Below are positions 16,279 through 24,478 of a stretch of 64,000 nt of DNA, piece by piece. The DNA is from Falsiroseomonas ponticola (GTDB lineage: Bacteria; Pseudomonadota; Alphaproteobacteria; Acetobacterales; Acetobacteraceae). Under the pieces are notes generated by a model. The model ran no database searches, had not been told where the DNA came from, and was given only the letters and a program-made list of their open reading frames with translations. The translations under genes and the position numbers were made by a program. How positions within the stretch are numbered: the first letter of the stretch is position 1; each line of letters opens with the position of its first letter. The stretch lies in assembly GCF_016805305.1 (NCBI RefSeq), contig NZ_JAERQN010000012.1, positions 62,001-126,000 of the forward strand, given 5' to 3'.

Positions 16279-16941
16279 CTACACCTCCCGCTGCGTGGTG
16301 CCCAGGCCGACGCCGCGGATATCCGCCACCGCCACGGCGAGCGAGCGGTTCAGGCTTTCGATCCGGGTCACGAGGTCGAGCCAGGGCTGGACCCCGGCGA
16401 GTTCCCCGGCCGAGAAGATCAGCGGCAGCAACCCCGCGGCCCGGGCCAGGCCCAGCAGCAGCGCGTCATGCGGGTCCGGGATCTCCTCCCGCAGCAGCAG
16501 GGCACGCAGCCGCGCCCGCGCTTCCGTCACTTCGGCCCGCCCGGGCGCCTTGGGGTAGCGGCGGTCGGGCAGGATCCAGAGCACCCGCTGGTCCAGGCGG
16601 CGCAGGATGCCCCTGGCCACGAGGCGGTCCAGCAGCAGGGCGCGCGCATCCGCCGCATCCCGCGCCAGCAGCGGGATGGCGCCGCGCGCATCGGCCGGCG
16701 CCCCGGCCTCGGAAAGGCGCGCCAGCGCCCGGTCCAGCACCGGATCGCCGGTCGGCGTCGCATCGACCAGGATCAGGCGGTCCCGGTCCGTATCCACCCG
16801 GCCGGCCAGGGCCAACTGCATCAGCAGGGCCCCGGCCAGCGCGCGGTCCGGCGCCATGCCGGCGCGCCCGACCGGCCGCCCGGTCTCGTCATCGAGGGAG
16901 AGGAGCGTGATCTCCTCCGCCAGGGTCAGGGCGCCGTCCAT
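16279..16941 (-). CDS. GPP34 (GOLPH3/Vps74) family protein, copy 2
   Basis: This 220-residue paralogue of the protein at 14383-15054 shows the same blocks: LTLAEEITLLSLDDETGRPV, GALLMQLALAGRVDTDRD, VDATPTGDPVLDRAL, LVARGILRRLDQRVLWILPD and ALLLGLARAAGLLPLIF. Its ATG (16941) lies five bases beyond the stop of the HpxW-like gene, so the two are an operon. The family is linked to phosphoinositide binding in eukaryotes, and its bacterial role is unknown. Two divergent copies within 2 kb suggest an old local duplication. Confidence 0.88.
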   Translation of the reverse strand: MDGALTLAEEITLLSLDDETGRPVGRAGMAPDRALAGALLMQLALAGRVDTDRDRLILVDATPTGDPVLDRALARLSEAGAPADARGAIPLLARDAADARALLLDRLVARGILRRLDQRVLWILPDRRYPKAPGRAEVTEARARLRALLLREEIPDPHDALLLGLARAAGLLPLIFSAGELAGVQPWLDLVTRIESLNRSLAVAVADIRGVGLGTTQREV

Positions 16942-16946
16942 GCCGG

Positions 16947-18530
16947 TCAGGCCTGGGCGAGCGCCGCGGACCAGGGCGACATCACGTCGGTGATGCCCTG
17001 GCGCGTGCCGTCGGCGGCGATGCGGATCAGGTTCGGGCAGGCGAAGTTCACGGGCAGCACCGCATGCTCCACCACCTCCAGCGGCCCCATCGCCGCCAGC
17101 GCGTCGAGCGTCGCCTGGGGCAGCCGGCGGTCGGCGGTGGCGCCTTCCGGGCCGCTGACATCGATGCGGGGGAAATGCGCCGCCGCTTCCGGGTCCATCC
17201 CGAAGCCCGCGACCAGAGCGAGGGTCTGGTACACCGCCGCCAGGATCCGCCGCCCGCCGGAGGCGCCGAGCGCGATCTCCGGCACCCCCTGTGGGCCGGA
17301 GGCCAGCACCGGGGACATGTTGGTCAGCGGCCGCTTGTTGGGCCCGATGGCATTGGGCGTGCCCGGCCGCGGGTCGAACCACATGACGCCGTTGTTCATC
17401 AGCACCCCCGATCCCGGCAGCACGACGCGGCTGCCCATGGAGGAGAGCAGCGTCGTCGTCATCGCCACCATCATGCCGTCCGCATCGCAGACGGTCAGGT
17501 GCGTGGTGCAACTGTCGGCGCCCTTGGGCTCGGCATCGCCCAATCCCTCCAGCCGCTCCGCATAGGCGGCCTGCATGGCCTTGGCGAAGGCCAGGTGCCA
17601 GGCCGTGCCGGGCTCGCTGCCCGACCAGTCCGCACCCTCCATCAGCTCCATCACGCGCCGGAAGGTCGGCGTGGCCGTCAGGCCGTTGGAGAGGTGGAGC
17701 GTGCGGCCGCGCCACGGCACGGACACCGCCGGCAGCACCCGCGCCCGGCAGCCCGCGAGGTCGGCAGCGGACAGCACGCCGCCCATCGCCTTCACATCGG
17801 CGGCGATGGAGGCGGCGATGTCACCCTCATAGAAGTCGCGGAACCCCGCGGATTGCAGCCGCTCCAGCGTCGCCGCGAGGTTGCCCAGCTGGAAGAAGCC
17901 CGGCGTGCCCTGATAGGGCGCGACGGGCGGCAGGCCACCCGGCAGGTAGATGCGCGCGGATTCGGCATAGAGCTTCAGGGTGGAGGCCGCGTTGGCGATC
18001 TTCAGCGTGGTGAACCAGTCCTGCGCCAGGCCCCGCTTTGCCAGCGCCACCGCCGGCGCCAGCACGTCCCGCGCCGGCAGCCGCCCGCGCTTTTCATGCA
18101 GCAGGGCGTAGCCGGCGACCGAGGAGGGGATGACGAAGCTCATCGGCCCGTGGATGTTGCGGTCGCCCTCCACCTCCGGCCAGGCGAAGAGGTCCTGCTT
18201 CATGCGCCCCGTGGTGGGGAAATCCTTCGCATCGAGGCCGGCGGGGGAGACAGGGCCGAAATCGAAGGTCTCCGCCGGGCCGCCGGGCGCCGCCACCTGC
18301 GCGAAGCCGATGCCGCCGAGGCCGCTGTTCCAGGGCTCCATCGCCGCCAGCGCGAAGGCCATGCCGACCGCGGCATCGGCGGCATTGCCACCCGCGTCGA
18401 GGATCGCGATCCCCGCCTCCGCCGCATCCCGCGACTGGCTGGCGACCATGCCGCGCCGCCCCGTCGCACCGGGCTTTCGCACCCCCCAATGCTGGCTGAC
18501 ATGGACGGGCGGCGAATAGGTGAGCGTCAT
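16947..18530 (-). CDS. Gamma-glutamyltransferase-family amidohydrolase (HpxW/oxamate amidohydrolase-like)
   Basis: A 527-residue Ntn-hydrolase of the gamma-glutamyltranspeptidase family. These proteins cleave themselves before a Thr that becomes the nucleophile, here Thr342 in SCTTHLTVCDADG. GGNAADAAVGMAFAL, GLGGIGF and the late GASGGRRILAAV block are also present. There is no signal peptide, unlike periplasmic GGT. Cytoplasmic members of this type include HpxW, which acts on oxamate in oxalurate breakdown. The nearby AtzH/HpxZ-like gene and amidase fit a ureide or oxalurate-type pathway. Glutathione-type activity is the alternative. Confidence 0.85.
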   Translation of the reverse strand: MTLTYSPPVHVSQHWGVRKPGATGRRGMVASQSRDAAEAGIAILDAGGNAADAAVGMAFALAAMEPWNSGLGGIGFAQVAAPGGPAETFDFGPVSPAGLDAKDFPTTGRMKQDLFAWPEVEGDRNIHGPMSFVIPSSVAGYALLHEKRGRLPARDVLAPAVALAKRGLAQDWFTTLKIANAASTLKLYAESARIYLPGGLPPVAPYQGTPGFFQLGNLAATLERLQSAGFRDFYEGDIAASIAADVKAMGGVLSAADLAGCRARVLPAVSVPWRGRTLHLSNGLTATPTFRRVMELMEGADWSGSEPGTAWHLAFAKAMQAAYAERLEGLGDAEPKGADSCTTHLTVCDADGMMVAMTTTLLSSMGSRVVLPGSGVLMNNGVMWFDPRPGTPNAIGPNKRPLTNMSPVLASGPQGVPEIALGASGGRRILAAVYQTLALVAGFGMDPEAAAHFPRIDVSGPEGATADRRLPQATLDALAAMGPLEVVEHAVLPVNFACPNLIRIAADGTRQGITDVMSPWSAALAQA

Positions 18531-18574
18531 CGGGCAGGGTCCTCCGTGGGCGGGAGGATCGGCCGGGGGCGGCG

Positions 18575-18590
18575 GGCGGGCAAGCCCGCC
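18575..18590. other. GC-rich stem-loop just past a minus-strand stop codon
   Basis: GGCGGGC-AA-GCCCGCC lies directly downstream of the stop of the hypothetical gene at 18591-19061 and before the HpxW-like gene. No T-run follows, so it is at most a weak or Rho-assisted terminator. Confidence 0.3.
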
Positions 18591-19061
18591 TCAGCCCCCC
18601 TTCTGGCTGTCCGCGAGGCCCTTGCCCATCAGCAGCCCCATCTCTCCGGGCCGGTCGCTATAGGCGCGCATGGTGCGGTAGGGCACTTCGGTGATCTCCG
18701 CGATCAAGTTCAGCTTCTGCGCCACATCCAGCGCGCTGAACTTCCCCGCCCGCGGCCGCTTCTCATACAGCGTGGCCACGGCCTGCACGGTACGGGGCGG
18801 GATCAGGCCCAGCACCCGCACATGGTCCGGCGTGATGTCGGCGGCGACCAGCGTGCGGTCCACCATGGAATAGGGGACGGAGGCCGCGGCCCGGTGGGCC
18901 GGGGTCGCGGCGGCGGGCGCCGTCAGGCTCAACTCGCGGGCCGGGAAATCCAGCTCCGCGCCGTTCTCCTGCTCGATGAAGACGCGGTCGCCATCGCTGT
19001 CCAGCACCACGCCGCTGCGCTTGCCGTCGCGATGCCAGACCCTCTGCCCAACCCGGAACAT
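18591..19061 (-). CDS. Hypothetical protein with N-terminal SH3-like barrel
   Basis: The 156-residue product begins with a short beta-rich segment (MFRVGQRVWHRDGKRSGVVL, DRVFIEQENGAELDFPARELS, residues 1-45) that resembles KOW/Tudor-like SH3 barrels. An Ala/Pro linker and a helical C-terminal part (about 70-150: SALDVAQKLNLIAEI, YRTMRAYSDRPGE) follow. No catalytic motif, signal peptide or membrane span is seen. It is not CarD, whose N-terminal motifs differ. It lies between the GntR regulator and the HpxW-like gene, all on the minus strand. Function unknown. Confidence 0.6.
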   Translation of the reverse strand: MFRVGQRVWHRDGKRSGVVLDSDGDRVFIEQENGAELDFPARELSLTAPAAATPAHRAAASVPYSMVDRTLVAADITPDHVRVLGLIPPRTVQAVATLYEKRPRAGKFSALDVAQKLNLIAEITEVPYRTMRAYSDRPGEMGLLMGKGLADSQKGG

Positions 19062-19110
19062 GCGCCGATCCTCTCCAGCCAGGCCGCGGGCGAGGATCGC
19101 CGGCGGGTCG

Positions 19111-19857
19111 TCAGGCCCGGTTCTTGCCGAGCCGGCGGCGTTCGACCTGGCGTTCGAAGTCCAGGTCCTCATGCCAGGCGAGGTGGGCATCGAGCGCCGC
19201 CTGCGCGCCGGCGGCATCGCCGCCGGACAGGCGTTCCAGGATGTCCCGGTGTTCCTGCGCGATGCGCGGCTTGGGGCGGACGTCGTGGCCCAGGCCCCAG
19301 ACGACCGACAACTGGCGCGCCACGCTGAGCCAGAGGCCATGCAGAACGCCATTGCCGGACAGCCGGCAGAGCTCCCCGTGGAAGGCCTCGTCCGCCGCCA
19401 CGATGGCCGCCGCATCCGGCCCCTGCGCCGCCGCCTCATACCGCTCCGCCGCCCGCCAGGCAGGCGCGAGGCGCTCCGCCGTGGCGGGGCCGCTCGCGGC
19501 AATCTCGCGCAGCGCCAGCGTTTCCAGCGCCGTGCGCACGCGCATCAGTTCGGCGACGTTGCGGTTGGTGATCTGCATCAGCCGCATACCCTTGTAGGGC
19601 GTGCTGACGACGATGCCCTGGGATTCCAGCAGGCGCAGGGCTTCCCGCACCGGGACGCGGGAGATGCCGAGGTCGCGGGCGATTTCCGCCTCCACCAGCC
19701 GGTCACCCGGCAGGAAGATGCCGCGGGCCGCGGCGGCGACGATGGCCTCCGCCGCCTGTTCCACCATGGTGCGGGGTTGCACGGGCGACAGGCGCGGGGC
19801 CTCCGCCGCGCCGTCGCGGGACGGCGGCTCGGAGAGGTCGGGAGACAGGGTGATCAC
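19111..19857 (-). CDS. GntR-family transcriptional regulator (FCD/FadR subfamily)
   Basis: The protein has the GntR winged helix (PGDRLVEAEIARDLGISRVP then VREALRLLESQGIV) followed by an all-helical FCD ligand-binding domain with DEAFHGELCRLSGN and a later AQEHRDILERLSGGD containing the expected metal-ligand His. Such regulators repress catabolic genes and respond to small acids. The start is uncertain: GTG 19857 is used, TTG 19899 and ATG 19767 are alternatives, and none has a clear Shine-Dalgarno, so the message may be nearly leaderless. A loose palindrome around 19880-19890 (ATCGTATCCAT) resembles FadR-type operators and could be autoregulatory. Confidence 0.85.
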   Translation of the reverse strand: MITLSPDLSEPPSRDGAAEAPRLSPVQPRTMVEQAAEAIVAAAARGIFLPGDRLVEAEIARDLGISRVPVREALRLLESQGIVVSTPYKGMRLMQITNRNVAELMRVRTALETLALREIAASGPATAERLAPAWRAAERYEAAAQGPDAAAIVAADEAFHGELCRLSGNGVLHGLWLSVARQLSVVWGLGHDVRPKPRIAQEHRDILERLSGGDAAGAQAALDAHLAWHEDLDFERQVERRRLGKNRA

Positions 19858-20087
19858 GATGCGGGGGGCCTCGGTCAATCGTATCCATTCTAAATTCAAT
19901 CTATTGGTTCGAGTAGCCTCTTGATCGAGTCAACGAATGCCACCGCGGCGGTAACACGGCGGTGTCGCTTTCCTGCAACAGAATCCCCCCTTGCCCGCCG
20001 CGCGAATCCCTGGCTGTTGCGGCCGCGGCGCGACCGGCACCGCCAGAGTCCCGGCGCGCCACCCAACCCTGCCGGGAGACACCCACG

Positions 20088-20510
20088 ATGTTCGGAATGT
20101 TCAAGAGCCAGGCGCCGGCCTTCGACCTGACGCCGCGCAACTGCCTCGTCGCCAGCCTGCTCTACTGCATGGCCTCGGACGGGGAGATGGACCAGGAGGA
20201 GATCGGCCACCTCCTCTCCGTCATGGGCCCCAATGCCACGCGCCAGGCGCTGGACAATGCGCTGCGCTACTGCCGCGCGACGCCGGCGGAGCAGTTCGCC
20301 GCTGCCGCCGCGCCGAAGCTGCGGCATGACCAGAAGCTCTGCATCCTCCTCAACATGATCGACAGCGCCATGTCCGATGGCCAGGCGGAGCCGGAGGAGC
20401 AGCGCCTGGTCATGGGCTTCGTCCAGGCCTTCGGGATCAGCGAGGCGGAGCTGGAGCCGCATTTCCGGAGCCTGACCGCCAAGAACGACCGCGCGGTGCT
20501 GGACCGGTAA
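20088..20510 (+). CDS. TerB-like tellurite-resistance family protein
   Basis: A 140-residue all-helical protein with two internal acidic loops, ASDGEMDQEE (about 29-38) and MSDGQAEPEEQ (about 97-107), typical of the metal-binding TerB/DjlA-N fold. There is no signal peptide. GGGAG lies nine bases before ATG 20088. It is divergent from the GntR gene across a 230-bp region with no other gene, and is followed by a strong hairpin. TerB-like proteins are linked to stress and membrane-associated metal sensing. No other ter genes are nearby, so tellurite resistance should not be assumed. Confidence 0.8.
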   Translation: MFGMFKSQAPAFDLTPRNCLVASLLYCMASDGEMDQEEIGHLLSVMGPNATRQALDNALRYCRATPAEQFAAAAAPKLRHDQKLCILLNMIDSAMSDGQAEPEEQRLVMGFVQAFGISEAELEPHFRSLTAKNDRAVLDR

Positions 20511-20521
20511 CGGCCGGGCGG

Positions 20522-20549
20522 GGGGGACAGCCTGGCCTGGTTGTCCCCC
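20522..20549 (+). terminator. Terminator-like hairpin after the TerB-like gene
   Basis: GGGGGACA (20522-20529) and TGTCCCCC (20542-20549) pair around a 12-base loop, 12 bases past the stop codon. The following T content is poor, so the efficiency is uncertain. It isolates the TerB-like gene from malate synthase. Confidence 0.55.
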
Positions 20550-20632
20550 TTGCCACATCTGCCTTTTGCCCGCAGATGGCCCCGCGAAGACCACCCCCGG
20601 GCGCCGGGGCATGCAGGCAGGGAGATGATCCG

Positions 20633-22810
20633 GTGGCAGAGACCGTGAAGATCGGCAAGCTCGGCATGGAGGCGGCCTTCCGCGCCTTCATCGAGGACGA
20701 GGCCCTGCCCGGCACCGGGATCGAGCCCGCGCGCTTCTGGTCCTCCTTCGAATCCATCCTCGAGGAATGGGCACCGCGCAACGCGGAGCTGCTGGCCAAG
20801 CGCGACGAGCTGCAGGCGAAGATCGATGCCTGGCACCGCGCCAACCCCGCCCGCCCCGTGGACCTGCCCGCCTACACCGCCTTCCTGAAGGAGATCGGCT
20901 ACCTGGCCCCGGCGCCGGAGCCCTTCACCGTCGGCACGACCGATGTGGACCCCGAGATCGCGACCATGGCGGGCCCGCAGCTCGTCGTTCCCGTCTCCAA
21001 CGCCCGCTACGCGCTGAACGCCGCCAATGCCCGCTGGGGCAGCCTCTATGATGCCCTCTACGGCACGGATGCCATCCCGGAGACCGACGGGGCGGAGAAG
21101 GGCCGCGGCTACAACCCGAAGCGCGGCGCCAAGGTCATCGCCTTCGCCCGCCGCGTGCTGGACCAGGCCGCGCCGCTGGCCGGCGGTGCCAGCCATGCCG
21201 ACAGCAAGGGCTACGCGATCGAGGGCGGCACCCTTGTCGTCACGCTGAAGGACGGGACCAAGGCGCATCTGGCGCGCCCCGGCCAATGCATGGGCTACCA
21301 GGGCGAGACCTGGGCGCCCAACGCCATCCTGCTGTCCAACAACGGGCTCCGCATGGAGCTTCACATCGACCGCGGCAGCGCGATCGGGCGTGAGGATCCG
21401 GCGGGGGTCAGCGACCTGGTGATGGAAGCCGCGCTGACCACGATCATGGATTGCGAGGACAGCGTCGCCGCCGTCGATGCCGCGGACAAGATCGACGTCT
21501 ACCGCAACTGGCTCGGCCTGATGAAGGGCGACCTGACGGCCGACCTCGAGAAGGGCGGCAAGACCATCACCCGCCGCCTGAATGCCGACCGCGTGTGGAA
21601 GACGCCGAATGGCGGCGCCATCACGCTGCATGGCCGCTCCGTCATGCTGGTGCGCAATGTCGGCCATCACATGATGACGGATGTCGTCACGCTGGACGGT
21701 GCCGAGATTCCCGAGACCGCGCTGGACGCCATGGTCACGGTCGCGATCGCGCTGCACGACATCCAGCCGCCCGGCCGCGGCAAGCGCATGAACAGCCGCA
21801 CCGGCAGCGTCTATGTCGTGAAGCCCAAGATGCACGGGCCGGAGGAAGTCCGCCACGCGGACCTGCTGTTCAAGCGCGTCGAGGATGCACTCGGCCTGCC
21901 GCGCTACACCGCCAAGCTCGGCATCATGGACGAGGAACGCCGCACCACGGTGAACCTGGCCGCCTGCATCCGCGCCGTGAAGGACCGCGTGGTGTTCATC
22001 AATACCGGCTTCCTGGACCGCACGGGCGACGAGATCCACACGGCCATGGAAGCCGGCCCCGTCGTGCGCAAGAACGACATGAAGGGCCTGCCCTGGATCA
22101 AGGCCTATGAGGAGTGGAACGTCGATGTCGGGCTCGCCGCCGGGCTGCGCGGCCGGGCCCAGATCGGCAAGGGCATGTGGGCCATGCCGGACATGATGGC
22201 GGCGATGCTGGACCAGAAGGTCGGCCACCCCAAGGCCGGCGCCAACACCGCCTGGGTCCCCTCCCCCACCGCCGCCACGCTGCACGCGCTGCACTACCAC
22301 CAGGTCGATGTCCCCGCCCGCCAGGCGGAGATCGCGGCCGGCGGCCCCCGCGGGAAGCTGGAGGACATCCTGACCGTCCCCGTCGCCACCAACACCAACT
22401 GGGCGCCGGAAGACGTGCAGGCGGAGCTCGACAACAACGCCCAGGGCATCCTGGGCTATGTCGTGCGCTGGGTGGACCAGGGTGTGGGCTGCTCCAAGGT
22501 GCCGGACATCAACGATGTCGGCCTGATGGAGGACCGCGCAACGCTGCGCATCAGCAGCCAGCACATCGCCAATTGGCTGCGCCACGGCATCGTCACCCGC
22601 GCCCAGGTGGAGGAGACGCTGAAGCGCATGGCCGCGGTGGTGGACCGCCAGAACGCCGGCGATCCGCTCTACACGCCGATGGCGCCGGGCTTCGACGGGC
22701 CGGCCTTCAAGGCGGCCTGCGACCTGGTCTTCGACGGGGCGACGCAGCCGAATGGCTATACCGAGTTCATCCTGACCCGGCGGCGGCGGGAAGCAAAGGC
22801 GAAGGGATAA
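20633..22810 (+). CDS. glcB: Malate synthase G
   Basis: Malate synthase G condenses glyoxylate with acetyl-CoA to malate, completing the glyoxylate shunt or glycolate use. The 725-residue length matches isoform G (about 720). Visible marks include MDCEDSVAAVDAADK (substrate/Mg loop), the long insert typical of G, GRGKRMNSRTGSVYVVKPKMHG, the DEERRTTVNL block with catalytic Arg, and FINTGFLDRTGDEIHT. GTG 20633 follows a GGGAG eight bases upstream and gives the family N terminus AETVKIGKLGME. No glycolate oxidase or isocitrate lyase gene is adjacent. A hairpin with a T tract lies 15 bases past the stop. Confidence 0.97.
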   Translation: MAETVKIGKLGMEAAFRAFIEDEALPGTGIEPARFWSSFESILEEWAPRNAELLAKRDELQAKIDAWHRANPARPVDLPAYTAFLKEIGYLAPAPEPFTVGTTDVDPEIATMAGPQLVVPVSNARYALNAANARWGSLYDALYGTDAIPETDGAEKGRGYNPKRGAKVIAFARRVLDQAAPLAGGASHADSKGYAIEGGTLVVTLKDGTKAHLARPGQCMGYQGETWAPNAILLSNNGLRMELHIDRGSAIGREDPAGVSDLVMEAALTTIMDCEDSVAAVDAADKIDVYRNWLGLMKGDLTADLEKGGKTITRRLNADRVWKTPNGGAITLHGRSVMLVRNVGHHMMTDVVTLDGAEIPETALDAMVTVAIALHDIQPPGRGKRMNSRTGSVYVVKPKMHGPEEVRHADLLFKRVEDALGLPRYTAKLGIMDEERRTTVNLAACIRAVKDRVVFINTGFLDRTGDEIHTAMEAGPVVRKNDMKGLPWIKAYEEWNVDVGLAAGLRGRAQIGKGMWAMPDMMAAMLDQKVGHPKAGANTAWVPSPTAATLHALHYHQVDVPARQAEIAAGGPRGKLEDILTVPVATNTNWAPEDVQAELDNNAQGILGYVVRWVDQGVGCSKVPDINDVGLMEDRATLRISSQHIANWLRHGIVTRAQVEETLKRMAAVVDRQNAGDPLYTPMAPGFDGPAFKAACDLVFDGATQPNGYTEFILTRRRREAKAKG

Positions 22811-22824
22811 CCCCCTCACCCAAC

Positions 22825-22846
22825 CCTCTCCCCTTTCGGGGAGAGG
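22825..22846 (+). terminator. Intrinsic terminator after glcB
   Basis: CCTCTCCCC and GGGGAGAGG form a 9-bp perfect stem with a TTTC loop, followed by ACTTTTC. It is 15 bases beyond the malate synthase stop. The same CCTCTCCCC/GGGGAGAGG unit is a common dispersed intergenic element in proteobacteria. Confidence 0.75.
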
Positions 22847-22940
22847 ACTTTTCGAGGCTGCCGCCGCATGATTCCCGGGCTGGTGGCGCCAGAGAGGGTG
22901 CCTTAGCCTCGCAGCGCGATCACACTGCGGAGAGCGGACA

Positions 22941-23309
22941 CTGGCCCGATACGCCTTCCTGCTGCTGCCCCTCCTGGCCGCCTGCGCCACCCGGTCCGAG
23001 GTGGTGGAGCTGTCGCCGGAGGTCTTCGGCCTGACGACCCACGCCTCCACCCCCGCCACCGCGGCGCGACGCGGCGTGGAGCTGGCGCAAGCCTACTGCG
23101 CCCAGCGCGAACGCGGCTTCGACATCGTCCGCAGCGAGATCTGGCCGAACGAATACCGGATCGCCTTCCGCTGCCCGCGCATCACGGCGGACCCCGTGGC
23201 GGAAGCCCTGGCGGTGCCCGCGCCGGCGCTGCCGCCGCCCCCTCCCGAACCCGCCCCCGCAACCGCGCGAAACCGCCGGGGCGTTCCCAGCAGCCCCGGG
23301 CTCTTCTAA
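22941..23309 (+). CDS. Small lipoprotein, apparent CTG start
   Basis: The 122-residue product begins RYAFLLLPLLAAC after the initiator and Ala. This is a textbook lipoprotein signal peptide with lipobox LAAC and Cys at codon 15. No ATG, GTG or TTG lies in frame upstream before non-coding sequence; the next GTG (23001) would cut off the signal. CTG 22941 has GGAG eight bases upstream and is taken as the start. The mature part is short and soluble with two further cysteines (AYCAQR, FRCPR), and the C-terminal tail is Pro-rich. Function unknown. It is followed 27 bases later by the HtrA-like gene. Confidence 0.7.
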   Translation: MARYAFLLLPLLAACATRSEVVELSPEVFGLTTHASTPATAARRGVELAQAYCAQRERGFDIVRSEIWPNEYRIAFRCPRITADPVAEALAVPAPALPPPPPEPAPATARNRRGVPSSPGLF

Positions 23310-23336
23310 GATGCCGCCTTGGCAGCGGAAGCAGTG

Positions 23337-24329
23337 ATGGCGGACGAGGACTGGACGATCCCCCCGGAGATGCGGCCCGACCCGGCCGACTACCGCTTCG
23401 ACCTGGCACGGACACTGGCCTCCGTGGTGGCCATCAAGTCACGCGTGCCGGCCGATGCCTTCTCCGCCCGCACGCTGGGGACGGAACGGGAGGGCAGCGG
23501 CGTCGTCATCGGCGAGAAGGGGCTGGTGCTGACCATCGGCTACCTGATCGGCGAGGCCGACAGCATATGGATCACCACCGCCAGCGGCCGCGTCGTGCAG
23601 GGGCATGGCCTGGCCTATGATTTCGAGACCGGCTTCGGCCTGGTGCAGGCGCTGGGGCGGCTCGACTCCCCCGCCATCCCGCTCGGCACCGCGGCGCTGC
23701 CGGACGCCGGCACCAACACGATCCTCGCCGCCGCCCCCCATTCCGGCCGCAATGCCGCGGAGGGCGGTGCGCTTGCCTGTTCCATCGTCGCGAAGGAACC
23801 CTTCGCAGGCTACTGGGAATACCTGCTGGAGGAGGCGCTGTTCACCGCGCCGGCCCATCCCTCCTGGGGCGGTGCCGCGCTGATCGGCGAGGATGGCGCC
23901 CTGATCGGCATCGGGTCGCTGGTGCTGCAGCACCGGGATTCGAAGGGACGCCGGCTGGACCTGAACATGGCGGTGCCGATCGGGCTGCTGCACCCGATCC
24001 TGGGCGACATGACCAGCTATGGCAGGGTCAACAAGCCGGCGCGCCCCTGGCTCGGCCTCTACTGCGCGGACCAGGAGGAAGGGATCATCGTCGCCTCCGT
24101 CGCCAGCAAGGGTCCGGCCGAGAAGGCCGGCATCAAGGCCGGCGACCGGATCATCGGCATCGATGGCGAGGATGCGGCGGACCTGGCCGCGCTCTGGCGG
24201 CGCCTCTGGTCGCTCGGCCAGGCGGGTGTCCTGGTGCAGGTGGCGGTGGAACGGGATGGCCGGCGCTTCAGCCTGCCCGTCACCAGCGCGGACCGGACCA
24301 GCTTCATGAAGGCGCCGCGGCTGCATTGA
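23337..24329 (+). CDS. HtrA/DegP-like protein with lost catalytic triad plus PDZ domain
   Basis: The 330-residue protein has a trypsin-like double barrel (about 25-225) and a C-terminal PDZ domain (about 235-325: RPWLGLYCADQ, GPAEKAGIKAGDRIIGIDGEDA). All three S1C catalytic positions appear replaced when aligned by their motifs: the His of the TNNHV region is Tyr69 (TIGYLI), the Asp of TDLA is Gly99 (ETGFGLV) and the Ser of GNSGG is Trp177 (PSWGGA). No clear signal peptide is seen, so it may be cytoplasmic. It is probably a binding or chaperone protein rather than a protease. ATG 23337 has GGAAG five bases upstream. Confidence 0.8.
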   Translation: MADEDWTIPPEMRPDPADYRFDLARTLASVVAIKSRVPADAFSARTLGTEREGSGVVIGEKGLVLTIGYLIGEADSIWITTASGRVVQGHGLAYDFETGFGLVQALGRLDSPAIPLGTAALPDAGTNTILAAAPHSGRNAAEGGALACSIVAKEPFAGYWEYLLEEALFTAPAHPSWGGAALIGEDGALIGIGSLVLQHRDSKGRRLDLNMAVPIGLLHPILGDMTSYGRVNKPARPWLGLYCADQEEGIIVASVASKGPAEKAGIKAGDRIIGIDGEDAADLAALWRRLWSLGQAGVLVQVAVERDGRRFSLPVTSADRTSFMKAPRLH

Positions 24330-24338
24330 GGGGCGCCT

Positions 24339-24354
24339 GTGACCTTTAGGTCAC
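24339..24354. other. Palindrome and short repeats in a convergent intergenic gap
   Basis: GTGACCT-TT-AGGTCAC is a perfect 7-bp inverted repeat nine bases past the HtrA-like stop. It is followed at 24362-24387 by three near-identical TTATGCCG-type units. The 150-bp gap separates convergent genes, so the palindrome may be part of a bidirectional terminator. Confidence 0.4.
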
Positions 24355-24478
24355 TAACCCGATTATGCCGTTTATGCCGATTATGGGCCTTTAGCACCGA
24401 TTCCGGCGTGGTCCGGGGCGCATTTCGCCCGTGATCAGGGGATCATAGCGGGAACGGAGCGGCGGTTCCAGCTTGTCG

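Noticed and set aside
18591..19061. CarD-like transcription factor
   Set aside because: The N-terminal SH3-like segment first suggested CarD, but the CarD/CdnL core motifs and length pattern are absent. It was kept as hypothetical.
17064..19328. A 754-codon plus-strand open frame
   Set aside because: It is antisense to the HpxW-like and hypothetical genes and shows only low-complexity His/Arg/Gly sequence.
20088..20510. Tellurite-resistance operon
   Set aside because: Only one TerB-like gene is present; no terC, terD, terZ or related genes occur nearby.
20267..23059. A 930-codon minus-strand open frame
   Set aside because: It is the complement of malate synthase G, whose plus-strand product is unmistakable.
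24362..24387. CRISPR or minisatellite array
   Set aside because: Three 8-9 base near-repeats with no spacers of constant length are too short and few.
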